Below are positions 7,432 to 14,660 of a DNA stretch of 33,152 bases, piece after piece. Under the pieces are notes generated by a model. It saw nothing but the letters and a program-made list of their open reading frames with translations, did not search any database and had not been told where the DNA came from. This DNA comes from Arthrobacter glacialis (GTDB taxonomy: Bacteria; Actinomycetota; Actinomycetes; Actinomycetales; Micrococcaceae), in NCBI RefSeq assembly GCF_002909445.1, contig NZ_PPXC01000026.1, positions 1 to 33,152 of the forward strand. Reading direction: 5' to 3'. Each line of letters starts with the position of its first letter. The first letter of the stretch is position 1. The position numbers and the translations under genes were made by a program.

Positions 7432-7457
7432 GTCCGCTAGCGGAACCTCCTGCGGAC
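7432..7457 (+). repeat. Dispersed hairpin repeat copy
   Basis: The stem GTCCGC (7432-7437) pairs with GCGGAC (7452-7457) around a loop containing GGAACC. Confidence 0.85.
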
Positions 7458-7490
7458 AGGGTTCGCCGGCTGAACCGCATGCCCATGGTG

Positions 7491-8297
7491 CTAGCCGAAC
7501 GTGCTCAAGATGGCGTGGGCCGTCCATGGCTGGTCGCCGCTCTTGTCGCTCCACACGACCGAAAGGGCGCACCAAGCGATGGCCCATGATCTCACCGTAT
7601 CGACGTCGAGCCCTGAGTGCTCGCTGACGATCGCAAGTCGTCTGTGGAAATTTGACAACGCCACGTCCGTGGACGGATTGCAGAAAATATTGGCGTAGTC
7701 GAACGCCCGATGGCCAAACAACCCTTTGGGGTCAATCGCACGCCAACGCCCGTTGAAATCGAGAACATTGCCGTGATGGACGTCCCCGTGGAGTACCACA
7801 GGGGCTTCTGCGGCGGAAGCCTCCAGTAGCTCTTGTGCCATGGTTGCCGCTCGCTCAAGGTTGCCTGCATGAGGCTTTGCAGTATGTGGCTCGATCAGGT
7901 CTTGAAACCAAAGCGGCAAGGGCACGAGATCAGTGGGAGCAGACGATTTGTCAGGGACGCCGTGCAGGGAGGTGATGGTTTCGCAGAGGATACTAGTAGT
8001 CTCATCATCGCGGCCTGCCTGGCACATCGCTGTCAAGGTCCGTCGGCCGGAGGCCAGGTCCATCAGGACGGCCTGGTCGGTGACTTCATGCACGTCCACT
8101 GCGGCACAACCGGCCCACCAAGCTAGGACGCGGCCGCCGCGTGCCTCTTCGGCGACGCGGGCGACCTTGAGCATGACGTTTCGATCATGCCAGCGACCCG
8201 GAACTAGCCAGCTGGAGGGTGTGGTGACCATGTGCCCGCGTTGCCCTATAGCCCACCGGTCCATGTACGCCGGCACTGTTCCCGCAACCCAATCCAT
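7491..8297 (-). CDS. APH(6)/hydroxyurea-type antibiotic phosphotransferase
   Basis: The protein is 268 aa, normal for the streptomycin 6-kinase (APH_6_hur) family. The catalytic loop VVLHGDVHHGNVLDF has D172 and N177, and IDPKGLFGHRAFD supplies the Mg-binding D189; the IDPKG form is characteristic of this family rather than APH(3'). The predicted reaction is ATP-dependent phosphorylation of an aminoglycoside or related alcohol; streptomycin is only the nearest guess. ATG 8297 is chosen; TACGAT lies seven bases upstream. It is bounded by repeats at 7432 and 8376 as a one-gene unit. Confidence 0.85.
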   Translation of the reverse strand: MDWVAGTVPAYMDRWAIGQRGHMVTTPSSWLVPGRWHDRNVMLKVARVAEEARGGRVLAWWAGCAAVDVHEVTDQAVLMDLASGRRTLTAMCQAGRDDETTSILCETITSLHGVPDKSSAPTDLVPLPLWFQDLIEPHTAKPHAGNLERAATMAQELLEASAAEAPVVLHGDVHHGNVLDFNGRWRAIDPKGLFGHRAFDYANIFCNPSTDVALSNFHRRLAIVSEHSGLDVDTVRSWAIAWCALSVVWSDKSGDQPWTAHAILSTFG

Positions 8298-8375
8298 AAA
8301 CAAGATCGTATCGGGTTGACAGACGGACGGTCTTTCAATCGGCGGTTGCCGGCCTCGCTCATCTCGAACACCTGC

Positions 8376-8402
8376 GTCCGGTATGCCGAACGGCTTGCGG
8401 AC
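8376..8402 (+). repeat. Degenerate dispersed hairpin repeat copy
   Basis: GTCCGGTATGCCGAACGGCT then TGCGGAC. GTCCG and CGGAC still pair. It lies between the phosphotransferase start and the next gene's stop. Confidence 0.55.
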
Positions 8403-8436
8403 GGCACTCAACAAGGAATTCCGCCGCGTCATCGCT

Positions 8437-8937
8437 TTACGAATGGCGCGAGGAGCGCATGTCGGTGACCAGCCGTGGTGTACGCCGTTCCCCGCCGGCG
8501 GTGAACCACTGGCTCACCGGATAGGCCAGCCTCACTACGAAGTAGTTCGCATACTCCACTGCACCAAACACCCATACCGCCGTGAAGAGAACACCAACGC
8601 CAACATTGTTCGGCCACCAGGTGACCACTCCGACAAGGCCGACCGTCAGAAGTACGGGGAATGCAATTCTCAGCACGCTATAGGTGATCGCCACGCCCCG
8701 CGGCATCGCGACGCGCTCGACCCACGTACGCGCGAGCAACCAGTACAGTCCAGCGGCCATCAGCACAACAAGCAACGGGACCAGCGCAGACCAGAGTGCC
8801 GCGCGATCCTGAACCTGCGGCAGGCGAGGCGTCACGAAGAACAGGGCCGCTGCGGCGAAGACCGCGGCAGCGACGAGCTCGCCGGCACCAAGGCTCAAGT
8901 ACTTGCGACGACGGGCGTCTCTCTTCCCGGTATCCAT
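8437..8937 (-). CDS. Uncharacterised four-helix membrane protein
   Basis: The protein is 166 aa. The charged N-terminus (MDTGKRDARRRKY) is followed by four hydrophobic segments near residues 18-37, 47-68, 84-105 and 113-135. I do not recognise a named family. ATG 8937 is supported by TAGGAT exactly six bases upstream. Codon use is more GC-rich than in most neighbours, like the 27203 gene, which suggests a different origin. It stands as a single gene between repeats at 8376 and 8995. Confidence 0.75.
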   Translation of the reverse strand: MDTGKRDARRRKYLSLGAGELVAAAVFAAAALFFVTPRLPQVQDRAALWSALVPLLVVLMAAGLYWLLARTWVERVAMPRGVAITYSVLRIAFPVLLTVGLVGVVTWWPNNVGVGVLFTAVWVFGAVEYANYFVVRLAYPVSQWFTAGGERRTPRLVTDMRSSRHS

Positions 8938-8994
8938 CCGACCATCCTAACCATCGACCACGTCGCAGCGACAAAGGAACGACACGGGGGATGC

Positions 8995-9024
8995 GTCCCG
9001 TAAGTCGGTCCTACACCGGACGCT
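8995..9024 (+). repeat. Dispersed hairpin repeat, left arm and shortened core
   Basis: GTCCCGTAAGTCGGTCCTAC then ACCGGACG. It matches the left arm of the 1204 and 13276 copies but lacks most of the interior. Confidence 0.55.
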
Positions 9025-9060
9025 GTGGCCTAGAACCTGGGGTGTTGTGATCTTTGGTTT

Positions 9061-9098
9061 GTGAATCGCAACGGTAAATGGCTTGGTTTTCACAATAC
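9061..9098 (-). mobile_element. Transposon-end-like sequence
   Basis: GCAACGGTAAATGGC, TTTTCACA and the following bases resemble the better-preserved pair at 26777 and 27034. It directly follows the 3' end of a TniB-like remnant, so it may be the right end of that element. Confidence 0.35.
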
Positions 9099-9281
9099 TT
9101 AATGGCCGGTGAGAGTGTTGACTGTTCGCACGTGGTCGATCTGATTTAGTAACTGGTCTACGAGGCGGAAGCTGCCACCGATAATCCTAACGATGGGCGC
9201 GATGACTGCCGCGTGGTCGAAGCCCTCGTACGCTGTGTAGTTTTCGGGGGATAGGGCGTGGACACACAGGCCACACCTCCG
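9099..9281 (-). pseudogene. TniB/IstB-type transposition ATPase, C-terminal remnant
   Basis: About 60 codons read HALSPENYTAYEGF, AAVIAPIVRIIGGSFRLVDQ and LLNQIDHVRTVN, then a stop. The run IVRI-GGSFRL-DQLL-QI matches my memory of the C-terminal lid region of AAA ATPases that accompany Mu-like transposases in actinobacteria. The Walker A and B parts are absent and the frame breaks upstream near 9285. It is therefore a decayed fragment. Family assignment is from pattern memory and needs a profile search. Confidence 0.5.
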
Positions 9282-9315
9282 GCGTCGTTCATTGCAATTG
9301 CTCTATCGCGGCAAA

Positions 9316-9789
9316 TTATCGCGGTGATTTTCGATGTTCCCGCTGTTCCGCCCGCTGAATGCCACGCAACGTTGTTGGTGCGGCTGCATATTCCATACGC
9401 CATACCCTGATCGCACAGCTGGTGACTGTCACTAGGGCTATCGTCGACAGCAACCACGACCCAAAGCCACCAATGTCAGCAGTTGCCCCCGCGGGGCTCC
9501 CGTATGACATCAAAAATCCACTTGCCACAACAACACATGCCGCCGAAAATATGGATGCTATGGACAGCCAATGAAAGGGCCTGCTCCTCTGCTTCAGCGC
9601 TTTAGGGGCCGCCAGCAGCAAAGCCACTGGAGTCGCCACGGCGAAAACCATTGCGGCGATGAAGGCGGGCTCGTACATTGCATCCGTGAGCGGTAATCCG
9701 ATCCCACAGAACCCCACCATTACGGCGAGTACAATCGGAATCGCCTGCCTTCCGGACTTCTGTGACTTGTCGACCCAATCCGGTTCCAT
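9316..9789 (-). CDS. Uncharacterised four-helix membrane protein
   Basis: The protein is 157 aa. Hydrophobic segments lie near residues 17-37, 42-60, 73-93 and 108-126, after a polar N-terminus (MEPDWVDKSQKSGRQ). The C-terminus is basic (RAEQREHRKSPR). No family is recognised. ATG 9789 is chosen because GGGGG lies five bases upstream, a better site than for the longer frame starting at 9834. It is bounded by the transposon remnant on one side and the Tn402-type repeat at 9954 on the other. Confidence 0.65.
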   Translation of the reverse strand: MEPDWVDKSQKSGRQAIPIVLAVMVGFCGIGLPLTDAMYEPAFIAAMVFAVATPVALLLAAPKALKQRSRPFHWLSIASIFSAACVVVASGFLMSYGSPAGATADIGGFGSWLLSTIALVTVTSCAIRVWRMEYAAAPTTLRGIQRAEQREHRKSPR

Positions 9790-9953
9790 ATATACCCCCA
9801 AAGTAACGATGAACTTATCCGTGTAAACCTCCAAGCTAGCAGTCTTCAGAACGTCATTCTCTCAAGGTTGCGGCTAAGTCATTAGCTCAAGGGAATGGAG
9901 GTACTTTTGCTATCCGCTGGTGAGGCCAGAATTCTGGACCGCACTACCTGGGT

Positions 9954-9978
9954 TGTCATTTTCAGAAGTCGTCTGCAC
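9954..9978 (+). mobile_element. Tn402/Tn5053-type 25-bp terminal repeat
   Basis: TGTCATTTTCAGAAG, TCGTCTGCAC follow directly on one another. This is identical to 24053-24077 and differs at two positions from the known class 1 integron/Tn402 terminal repeat as I recall it. The inward direction is to the right, where a hairpin repeat begins 12 bp later. No transposase gene is present. Confidence 0.75.
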
Positions 9979-9990
9979 GACCTTGGTGCG

Positions 9991-10016
9991 CCCGTAGGGC
10001 CAACCTTCAGTGGGAC
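9991..10016 (+). repeat. Dispersed hairpin repeat copy
   Basis: CCCGTAGGGCCAACCTTCAG then TGGGACG. It starts 12 bp after the Tn402-type terminal repeat. Confidence 0.75.
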
Positions 10017-10101
10017 GTTCTTTGACTTCAATAGAGTGTGTACTCGGGATAGTGTGGCGGTGGCCAGAGCGAACCACCCACCCGCGTCTTACACTGTGAA
10101 T

Positions 10102-10386
10102 ATGAGCATGGACGAAGGCGTTCCCTTCAGACATAGAGTTACCGACTTTCTCGGCCTGACCGACAGCCCTCGCCGCCAGGCCAAAATACTTGAGAAATCT
10201 ACCTCGACTGAACTGCTAATCCGGGCAGTAGTCGTTTCTTTTTTCGTAGTTCTCTTTACCGTTGTCATATTCGTTGAACAAGACAGAGAGTTCACCTGGT
10301 TTCTGCTCGCCGACTTATGTTTAGCAGGTGCTGCAGCCATGACCTGGGTTCGTTGGGGCCGCTACCGAAATCGCTGGACCCGCTGA
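10102..10386 (+). CDS. Uncharacterised small membrane protein
   Basis: The protein is 94 aa. The polar N-terminal 35 residues (MSMDEGVPFRHRVTDFLGLT) precede two hydrophobic segments near residues 39-57 and 66-80, with a basic end (RWGRYRNRWTR). No family is recognised. ATG 10102 is supported by TACACT exactly six bases upstream, a leaderless geometry. Longer frames would translate the repeat and the transposon end and are not credible. Confidence 0.7.
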   Translation: MSMDEGVPFRHRVTDFLGLTDSPRRQAKILEKSTSTELLIRAVVVSFFVVLFTVVIFVEQDREFTWFLLADLCLAGAAAMTWVRWGRYRNRWTR

Positions 10387-10435
10387 ATGGTGACGTTCGC
10401 TCTGATTCCGGATTGAGAATGGCGGCATCGGTGTC

Positions 10436-10462
10436 GCCTAAGTCGAACCCTTACCGGGCCGG
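10436..10462 (+). repeat. Degenerate dispersed hairpin repeat copy
   Basis: GCCTAAGTCGAACCCTTACC then GGGCC. It resembles the left arm plus core of other copies. It lies between two convergent small membrane genes. Confidence 0.4.
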
Positions 10463-10515
10463 TGGGTATGGTGTGAGGCATTCCGATTCGTAGGGTGCCA
10501 GTTTTGCCCGCGATG

Positions 10516-10677
10516 TCATTTGCGTGATCGATCTTTCCTTGACACGAGGACTATGACCACAAGGCACACGACAAGCAGTGCGGCGTAGAGCCCCTTGACG
10601 AGTGCCCCATTTCCGATGAAGATCATCACCAGGCTGAGAGCAGCTAAGAAGGCAAAGCCAATTTTCCATGCTTTCAA
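10516..10677 (-). CDS. Very small membrane protein (53 aa)
   Basis: From TTG 10677 the frame reads MKAWKIGFAFLAALSLVMIF and continues through a second hydrophobic stretch (GLYAALLVVCLVVIVLVS) to RKDRSRK. AAAGGAGAAAATT places a strong ribosome binding site seven bases before the TTG. The two membrane segments with a positively charged end are coherent. No family is recognised. It is one of several tiny membrane proteins set singly between repeats in this region. Confidence 0.65.
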   Translation of the reverse strand: MKAWKIGFAFLAALSLVMIFIGNGALVKGLYAALLVVCLVVIVLVSRKDRSRK

Positions 10678-10720
10678 AATTTTCTCCTTTGGTCATATGC
10701 TCCTGTAGACACTGGATGGC

Positions 10721-10748
10721 CTAAATGGGGAACGCTCTACGGGACGGT
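10721..10748 (+). repeat. Dispersed hairpin repeat copy
   Basis: CTAAATGGGGAACGCTCTAC then GGGACG. The left stem arm is degenerate, the right arm intact. Confidence 0.7.
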
Positions 10749-10801
10749 CCAGCATAGATCGAGATCTCCAACATTCCGGAGAATCCGGCTACTCTCGGAC
10801 G

Positions 10802-11077
10802 CTAGTTGAGTTTCCCAAAGTGGCCGGCAGCATCGGACGGAATTCGCTCGCGCCTCATGGACATAGATATAGCCAGAAACACTATTCCAACGACCAGAAC
10901 AATAACTGAAACACCAAGTAGGCCTATCTCACCTGAGGTCGCTTCGCAGCCCATAGAATTGCCCACGTCAGGACACGTCCGCCACGGCCCAAGGTACACC
11001 AGAAAAACGCCAACTACTGATGCAAGAACCAGCAGAATCCCCAATGCCGCGCACACAGTCTTTCTGTAAGCTCTCAT
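10802..11077 (-). CDS. Uncharacterised small membrane protein
   Basis: The protein is 91 aa. Two hydrophobic segments (about residues 8-29 and 50-71) flank an extracytoplasmic loop with two cysteines (WRTCPDVGNSMGC) that could form a disulphide. The C-terminus is basic. No family is recognised. ATG 11077 starts the protein with MRAYRKTVCAALG. It is a one-gene unit between repeats at 10721 and 11115. Confidence 0.7.
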   Translation of the reverse strand: MRAYRKTVCAALGILLVLASVVGVFLVYLGPWRTCPDVGNSMGCEATSGEIGLLGVSVIVLVVGIVFLAISMSMRRERIPSDAAGHFGKLN

Positions 11078-11114
11078 AGTTCATCCAAACACAGCAACGC
11101 TACTCTCTTCATCC

Positions 11115-11142
11115 TCCCGTAGGTGGAACCTCCTGCGGGACG
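11115..11142 (+). repeat. Dispersed hairpin repeat copy
   Basis: The stem CCCGTAGG (11116-11123) pairs with CCTGCGGG (11132-11139), with one G-T pair, around TGGAACCT. The stop codon of the next minus-strand gene begins at the following base. Confidence 0.85.
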
Positions 11143-11463
11143 CTATGCGGAGAGCGCTTCCGCGAGTGCATCGATGAAGGGTTCGGAGTCGTTAGGGCGC
11201 CCGGTAAATGTTCGTCTGGTTCCGCCCGTTGTCAGGACTAGGGTGGACCAGCGCTTTCCGCGTCGTTCGCGGACCCCGCGCGACTCGATCGTGACCGAGC
11301 GGAGTTCGTAGTTGCGCGAGACCTGACCGTGGAAGATGACGTAGAACGAGTGAACGAAGAGCCCGTTCCGAAGTTCCAGCGTGTTTACGCCGTTAAATCC
11401 CCACCAAGGCCCGGGAGACATTCTAGCCACGGGATATCTCGTTGATTCGCTTCCATCGGTCAT
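11143..11463 (-). CDS. Uncharacterised protein, possibly PH-like
   Basis: The protein is 106 aa and soluble. It alternates strands (NTLELRNGLFVHSFYVIFHG, YELRSVTIESRGVRERRG, WSTLVLTTGGTRRTFTG) and closes with a helix (EPFIDALAEALSA). This is the shape of a bacterial PH-like domain, but I cannot confirm the family. ATG 11463 is supported by TACCTT exactly six bases upstream. The stop codon abuts the repeat at 11115-11142. Confidence 0.65.
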   Translation of the reverse strand: MTDGSESTRYPVARMSPGPWWGFNGVNTLELRNGLFVHSFYVIFHGQVSRNYELRSVTIESRGVRERRGKRWSTLVLTTGGTRRTFTGRPNDSEPFIDALAEALSA

Positions 11464-11620
11464 GGCTCAAAGGTACACCCCTGGCTTCAAGCCATCACTG
11501 CAAATATAGGGTCGACAGGGATTTGGTCTTGAGTAGGAGGCGGCTCCATTTCGCGACGGGAAGGGCTGGCAATAAGCACTCTCCTCAAGAGCCGCCAGTT
11601 TCTGCCGGCCTGCGGCCGAA

Positions 11621-11718
11621 GTCATGTAAGCCGGTCCGGCACCGGTCGGTGGATCCCGTAAAGCAACAGTGGCAACAAGATCGATGGTGCTGTCCGCGGG
11701 GGAACGCTCTGCGGGACG
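11621..11718 (+). repeat. Dispersed hairpin repeat, full-length diverged copy
   Basis: GTCATGTAAGCCGGTCCGGC at the left, GGCAACAAGATCGATGG in the middle and GTCCGCGGGGGAACGCTCTG at the right align along the whole 1204-1303 copy. Confidence 0.8.
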
Positions 11719-11755
11719 ATTTTGTGGTTGCTATCGCTTGGGCTTGGTAGCCAGT

Positions 11756-12265
11756 TCACAAGTCGGTGCGGTTCACTTGAGTAGGTGGCCAAGGCACGTT
11801 CAGGAGCGCCTTGGCTTCAACGACGATGAGCTGACGATAGTGATCGCGTTCCACGTCCCATGACGGGTCCCAGTCGTTCCATTCGCTGACCCAGGCAACG
11901 AACGGTCGGAGTGATTCGGGATAGCCCATCTGGTCCCAGAAGTCCCCAATGGAGTCTCCGGCAACTTCCGGCTTGGCACGTCCGTCGACAATGCTCTCGC
12001 AAAGCCAGTGAATTAGTTGCCACCGCATACCCGCTAAGTCCATGGGCAATGCGGGAGCGAGATCCAATTCATTGGTGACGGCTCTGAAGAGCTCTTGGGC
12101 TTGGTCCTCCTCGCGTCGCAAGAGTCCAGCCAGGATGGGGAGTGACGGCGAGTCCGCGCCTTCCACCAATGCGCGCACGGCAGCATCAATTAACTCGTCT
12201 GCCCCCACGATTTGATCGAGAGCCGAGCGGATGGCGTACACACGGAGGTCTCCAAGAGCATTCAT
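11756..12265 (-). CDS. Uncharacterised soluble protein
   Basis: The protein is 169 aa, acidic and mostly helical (AIRSALDQIVGADELIDAAV, LPILAGLLRREEDQAQELFR) with a tryptophan-rich C-terminal part (DFWDQMGYP, WVSEWNDWDPSWDVERDHYR). I do not recognise the family. ATG 12265 starts MNALGDLRVYAIRSA. It stands alone between repeats at 11621 and 12399. Confidence 0.65.
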   Translation of the reverse strand: MNALGDLRVYAIRSALDQIVGADELIDAAVRALVEGADSPSLPILAGLLRREEDQAQELFRAVTNELDLAPALPMDLAGMRWQLIHWLCESIVDGRAKPEVAGDSIGDFWDQMGYPESLRPFVAWVSEWNDWDPSWDVERDHYRQLIVVEAKALLNVPWPPTQVNRTDL

Positions 12266-12398
12266 GAGACGAGTCTCTCAGAGCTTGTGACGGCTGGCAT
12301 CATCATTGCACACGCAGTGTCCTTCGAACATTGAATTGGGCTCTCCCAACTCCGGTTAGGCCGTATCGGGCCAGTCCTCATTCGGGGCTTCCTCAGCT

Positions 12399-12425
12399 CC
12401 CGAATGGGGAACCCTGACCGGACGC
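12399..12425 (+). repeat. Dispersed hairpin repeat copy
   Basis: CCCGAATGGGGAACCCTGAC then CGGACG. The stop codon of the next minus-strand gene starts two bases after it. Confidence 0.75.
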
Positions 12426-12427
12426 TC

Positions 12428-13186
12428 CTATTCAGACTGCGAGAGTGCTTGTTCCCAGGCTGTTTGGTTGAGTGCGACGTACTCAGCAGCGGCACGCCAA
12501 TGCTCACCATGGCCGTTGACATACATATCTGCCCAGGGATGGAACCCGCTCTCGCTTGAGGAACGTAGAAGTTCGAACATCGCAAGGGTCCGTTTTGCCA
12601 TGGCATCCGGTAACGCCGTGCGCAATGCAAGGTCAGCCCCGTAACCGTCAACAACGGCACGCAGCCTTGCGGCTGCATCTTCCACTGGCTGTCCCTCGAA
12701 CAACAGGCCAAAAGATTGCGCAGCGTATGCCAGATCCCACAAGCGGGTGCTCGGTCCAGCGCCATCCCAATCGATGAAAACCCACCGATCTCCCATGATG
12801 AGGTTCCATGGTGCGAGATCGTTGTGGCACATCAAATTCGGATTCTCCGCTGGCAGCAACATCTTCCATTCGTCCGGATCAGGAATCGGGAAGAATTCGC
12901 TTGCATCGTGGATACTGCGGATAATTCTCCCCACCCGCAATAGGTCCTCGTGCCCCAGCGGCAATAGATCGATCGCAAGTGCGCCGCTGACGTACTCGAC
13001 CATTTGTTGCCCATCCTGATCGCGACCAAGCGGCTTGGGGACATCCACTCCACGCGCGCGGACAGCGTCAAGATAGCTCTGCACGGCAGAGGTGTTATCA
13101 ATCCAGGGCTTTCGGACCGTCTCACCTACACGCACCACGCGGCCTGACGCGTTGCCACCCGTCAGTTCCTGCTCTTCATCGCACAT
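12428..13186 (-). CDS. APH/choline-kinase-like phosphotransferase
   Basis: The protein is 252 aa. The catalytic loop is LMCHNDLAPWNLI with H121, D123 and N128, and FIDWDGAGPSTRLWDLAYAA gives the Mg-binding D139. An N-terminal nucleotide-binding strand (GRVVRVGETVRKPW) is present, shorter than in full APH enzymes. The family phosphorylates antibiotics, sugars or small alcohols; the substrate is unknown. ATG 13186 is supported by TAGTCT exactly six bases upstream. The stop codon lies two bases from the repeat at 12399-12425. Confidence 0.83.
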   Translation of the reverse strand: MCDEEQELTGGNASGRVVRVGETVRKPWIDNTSAVQSYLDAVRARGVDVPKPLGRDQDGQQMVEYVSGALAIDLLPLGHEDLLRVGRIIRSIHDASEFFPIPDPDEWKMLLPAENPNLMCHNDLAPWNLIMGDRWVFIDWDGAGPSTRLWDLAYAAQSFGLLFEGQPVEDAAARLRAVVDGYGADLALRTALPDAMAKRTLAMFELLRSSSESGFHPWADMYVNGHGEHWRAAAEYVALNQTAWEQALSQSE

Positions 13187-13595
13187 CCCAACAGACTAAT
13201 ACCTGCAAGCCTGACTTCCGATCGAATGCGTTGGGTTGAGGCAAGCGGCGGAAGATGCCGCCCCGTGAATGAGGAGTCCCGTAAGCCGGTCGGTGACCGA
13301 CTACCGGATTCTCGGTGGCGGACGCATGATTTTTGACGCCTGGCCGGCCCGCAAGTAGAAGGCTGTACGGGACGCTGGCGTGGAATTGTTGCGATGTTGC
13401 TTGAGTGATAACGAAACCAGGGGTGGTTAATCGAGAGAGACTGCACCGGGGTTCGTTGACTCTCTCACGCGAAGTCGAGGCAGTCCCCTTCTTCCCCGCC
13501 AGCATAAGATTTTTTGTCTTCCTCTGTAGCGACCGCGCCTAGGCTATGAGCTAGACTCCGCAGGTAAGTTCATCGATGGATGGAGGCATTGAAGA
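13187..13595. other. Gene-free stretch around a full-length repeat
   Basis: Apart from the repeat at 13276-13373 I see no coding signal. The last 80 bases before the GyrA-like gene presumably hold its promoter. Confidence 0.5.
13276..13373 (+). repeat. Dispersed repeat, copy with complete outer palindrome
   Basis: GTCCCGTAAGCC (13276-13287) pairs with GGCTGTACGGGAC (13361-13373) over 12 bp with a single extra G. An inner hairpin GTCGG/CCGAC follows the left arm. The interior is diverged from other long copies. Confidence 0.8.
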
Positions 13596-13874
13596 ATGCA
13601 TGATCCCGGCTACCGGCGACAGATAGAAGATAGCATTGAACACCACAACGCTATACTCTTTGCCATTAACCATTTGGATGAGGTGACAAAATTCATTGCT
13701 TCCCACGATTGGGAATCGCTTGAAATTGGCTTGGCGTCTCTGGCCGGAACTTCCGCTATTGGAGCAAGAGCAATCCTCGATTGTCAGTTCAGGCAGATTT
13801 CGCCTAAATACAAGAAACATCTAGCCGCCAACCTTGATCTGCTAAAAGCTGAGTTAGACAAACTAGGAGACTAG
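13596..13874 (+). CDS. Stand-alone protein resembling the GyrA/ParC coiled-coil gate region
   Basis: The protein is 92 aa. The stretch HHNAILFAINHLDEVTKFIA, then GLASLAGTS, RAILDCQFRQISPKYKKHLA and LLKAELDKLGD aligns with the DNA gyrase A segment that usually reads AHILxGLxxALDxLDEVIxLIRAS, AQAILDMQLRRL, then a helix ending in EIxxLED. In gyrase this forms the helical arm and dimer gate before the C-terminal domain. The rest of gyrase, including the catalytic tyrosine, is absent, so it cannot cut DNA. GGAGG lies nine bases before ATG 13596. The frame is intact, so this looks like a gene, not debris. Binding to gyrase or self-dimerisation is inference. Confidence 0.7.
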   Translation: MHDPGYRRQIEDSIEHHNAILFAINHLDEVTKFIASHDWESLEIGLASLAGTSAIGARAILDCQFRQISPKYKKHLAANLDLLKAELDKLGD

Positions 13875-13881
13875 TTTCGGC

Positions 13882-14124
13882 TCAAGGAAGCCAGTATGCA
13901 AGGCCGCCTTCATAGTTGAGCTCGGCCCAGATCCCGACGTAGCGTCCATGACGGTCGGCCTCCGCCCGCGCTAGCGCATAGTCAATGCTTACAGCATTCT
14001 CCAGCCAGTTCTCGTAGCAGGCACGCGATTCGTCCCAGAAGTCCACCCTATAGACGGGATGGAGGACTTCCTCCCTGACATATCGCGGATCAACGCCAGT
14101 GACGTTCTTTTCCTTCGCGCCCAT
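13882..14124 (-). CDS. Uncharacterised small protein
   Basis: The protein is 80 aa and acidic. The core (YRVDFWDESRACYENWLENA, then SIDYALARAEADRHGRYVGI) has no family I recognise. ATG 14124 (MGAKEKNV) is chosen; the longer frame from 14214 would translate the hairpin repeat at 14178. The gene converges on the GyrA-like gene with a seven-base gap and no repeat between. Confidence 0.55.
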   Translation of the reverse strand: MGAKEKNVTGVDPRYVREEVLHPVYRVDFWDESRACYENWLENAVSIDYALARAEADRHGRYVGIWAELNYEGGLAYWLP

Positions 14125-14177
14125 GGAGACACCCAACCTGCGCGGCCAAGCGTTCATCCAAGGCATACCAGTTTCAG

Positions 14178-14284
14178 TTGGGAACCTTGACTGGGACGAT
14201 TCACCGATACTCATTGGCTAGCACCCCGGGTGCCCGGGCGACTCACGTCTTGCAACGAATATGAGGTGAACTGCCCGGCAATTG
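14178..14284 (+). repeat. Dispersed hairpin repeat with a long right tail
   Basis: TTGGGAACCTTGACTGGGAC begins a stretch that aligns with 27616-27726 through GGCTAGCACCCCGG and GCCCGGGCG to ACTGCCCGGCAATTG. The tail contains its own inverted repeat (CCCGGGC and GCCCGG). Confidence 0.75.
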
Positions 14285-14660
14285 TGAAGCCGAGTAACTT
14301 CCAGAAGACAAGCTCCTGATGTTCCTATGACGCTGCAATTCGTCCTTGTTCTAGATGGCACAGTTTGAAGGGGTGTGGCGTTGCTGTGTGTACGCTGAAG
14401 ACCAGCATCGAACACATCTGGGGGTTGGTTTGGGGAATAGTAGTTTTGATGATCGTTATCCGGCATTGTTCCAAAGAGGGGGTGAATCGCTCTCCCAGGA
14501 CGTCGATGCTCCTGCCCTGAATCGGGGCCAAGCCACACGCCTAGTTGCGGTGGCGGACGAGAGACTTCCGTCCCTACCGGCTAGTCGCGGAATTGTTGGT
14601 GTCTCTTCCCTGCTAGTGCAAGAGCAGGAACCCGATGCGCCTCTGGGGTCTGTCGAATCT

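Noticed and set aside
7412-7486. N-terminal extension of the VOC protein
   Set aside because: It would translate the hairpin repeat, and family members begin at LHHVELWV.
9158-9457. Minus-strand 99-codon frame overlapping the TniB-like remnant
   Set aside because: It is in a different frame from both the remnant and the membrane gene and shows no family features.
14355-14660. N-terminal extension of the 14661 membrane protein
   Set aside because: Low-complexity, unconserved-looking residues, while the membrane pattern begins at ATG 14661.
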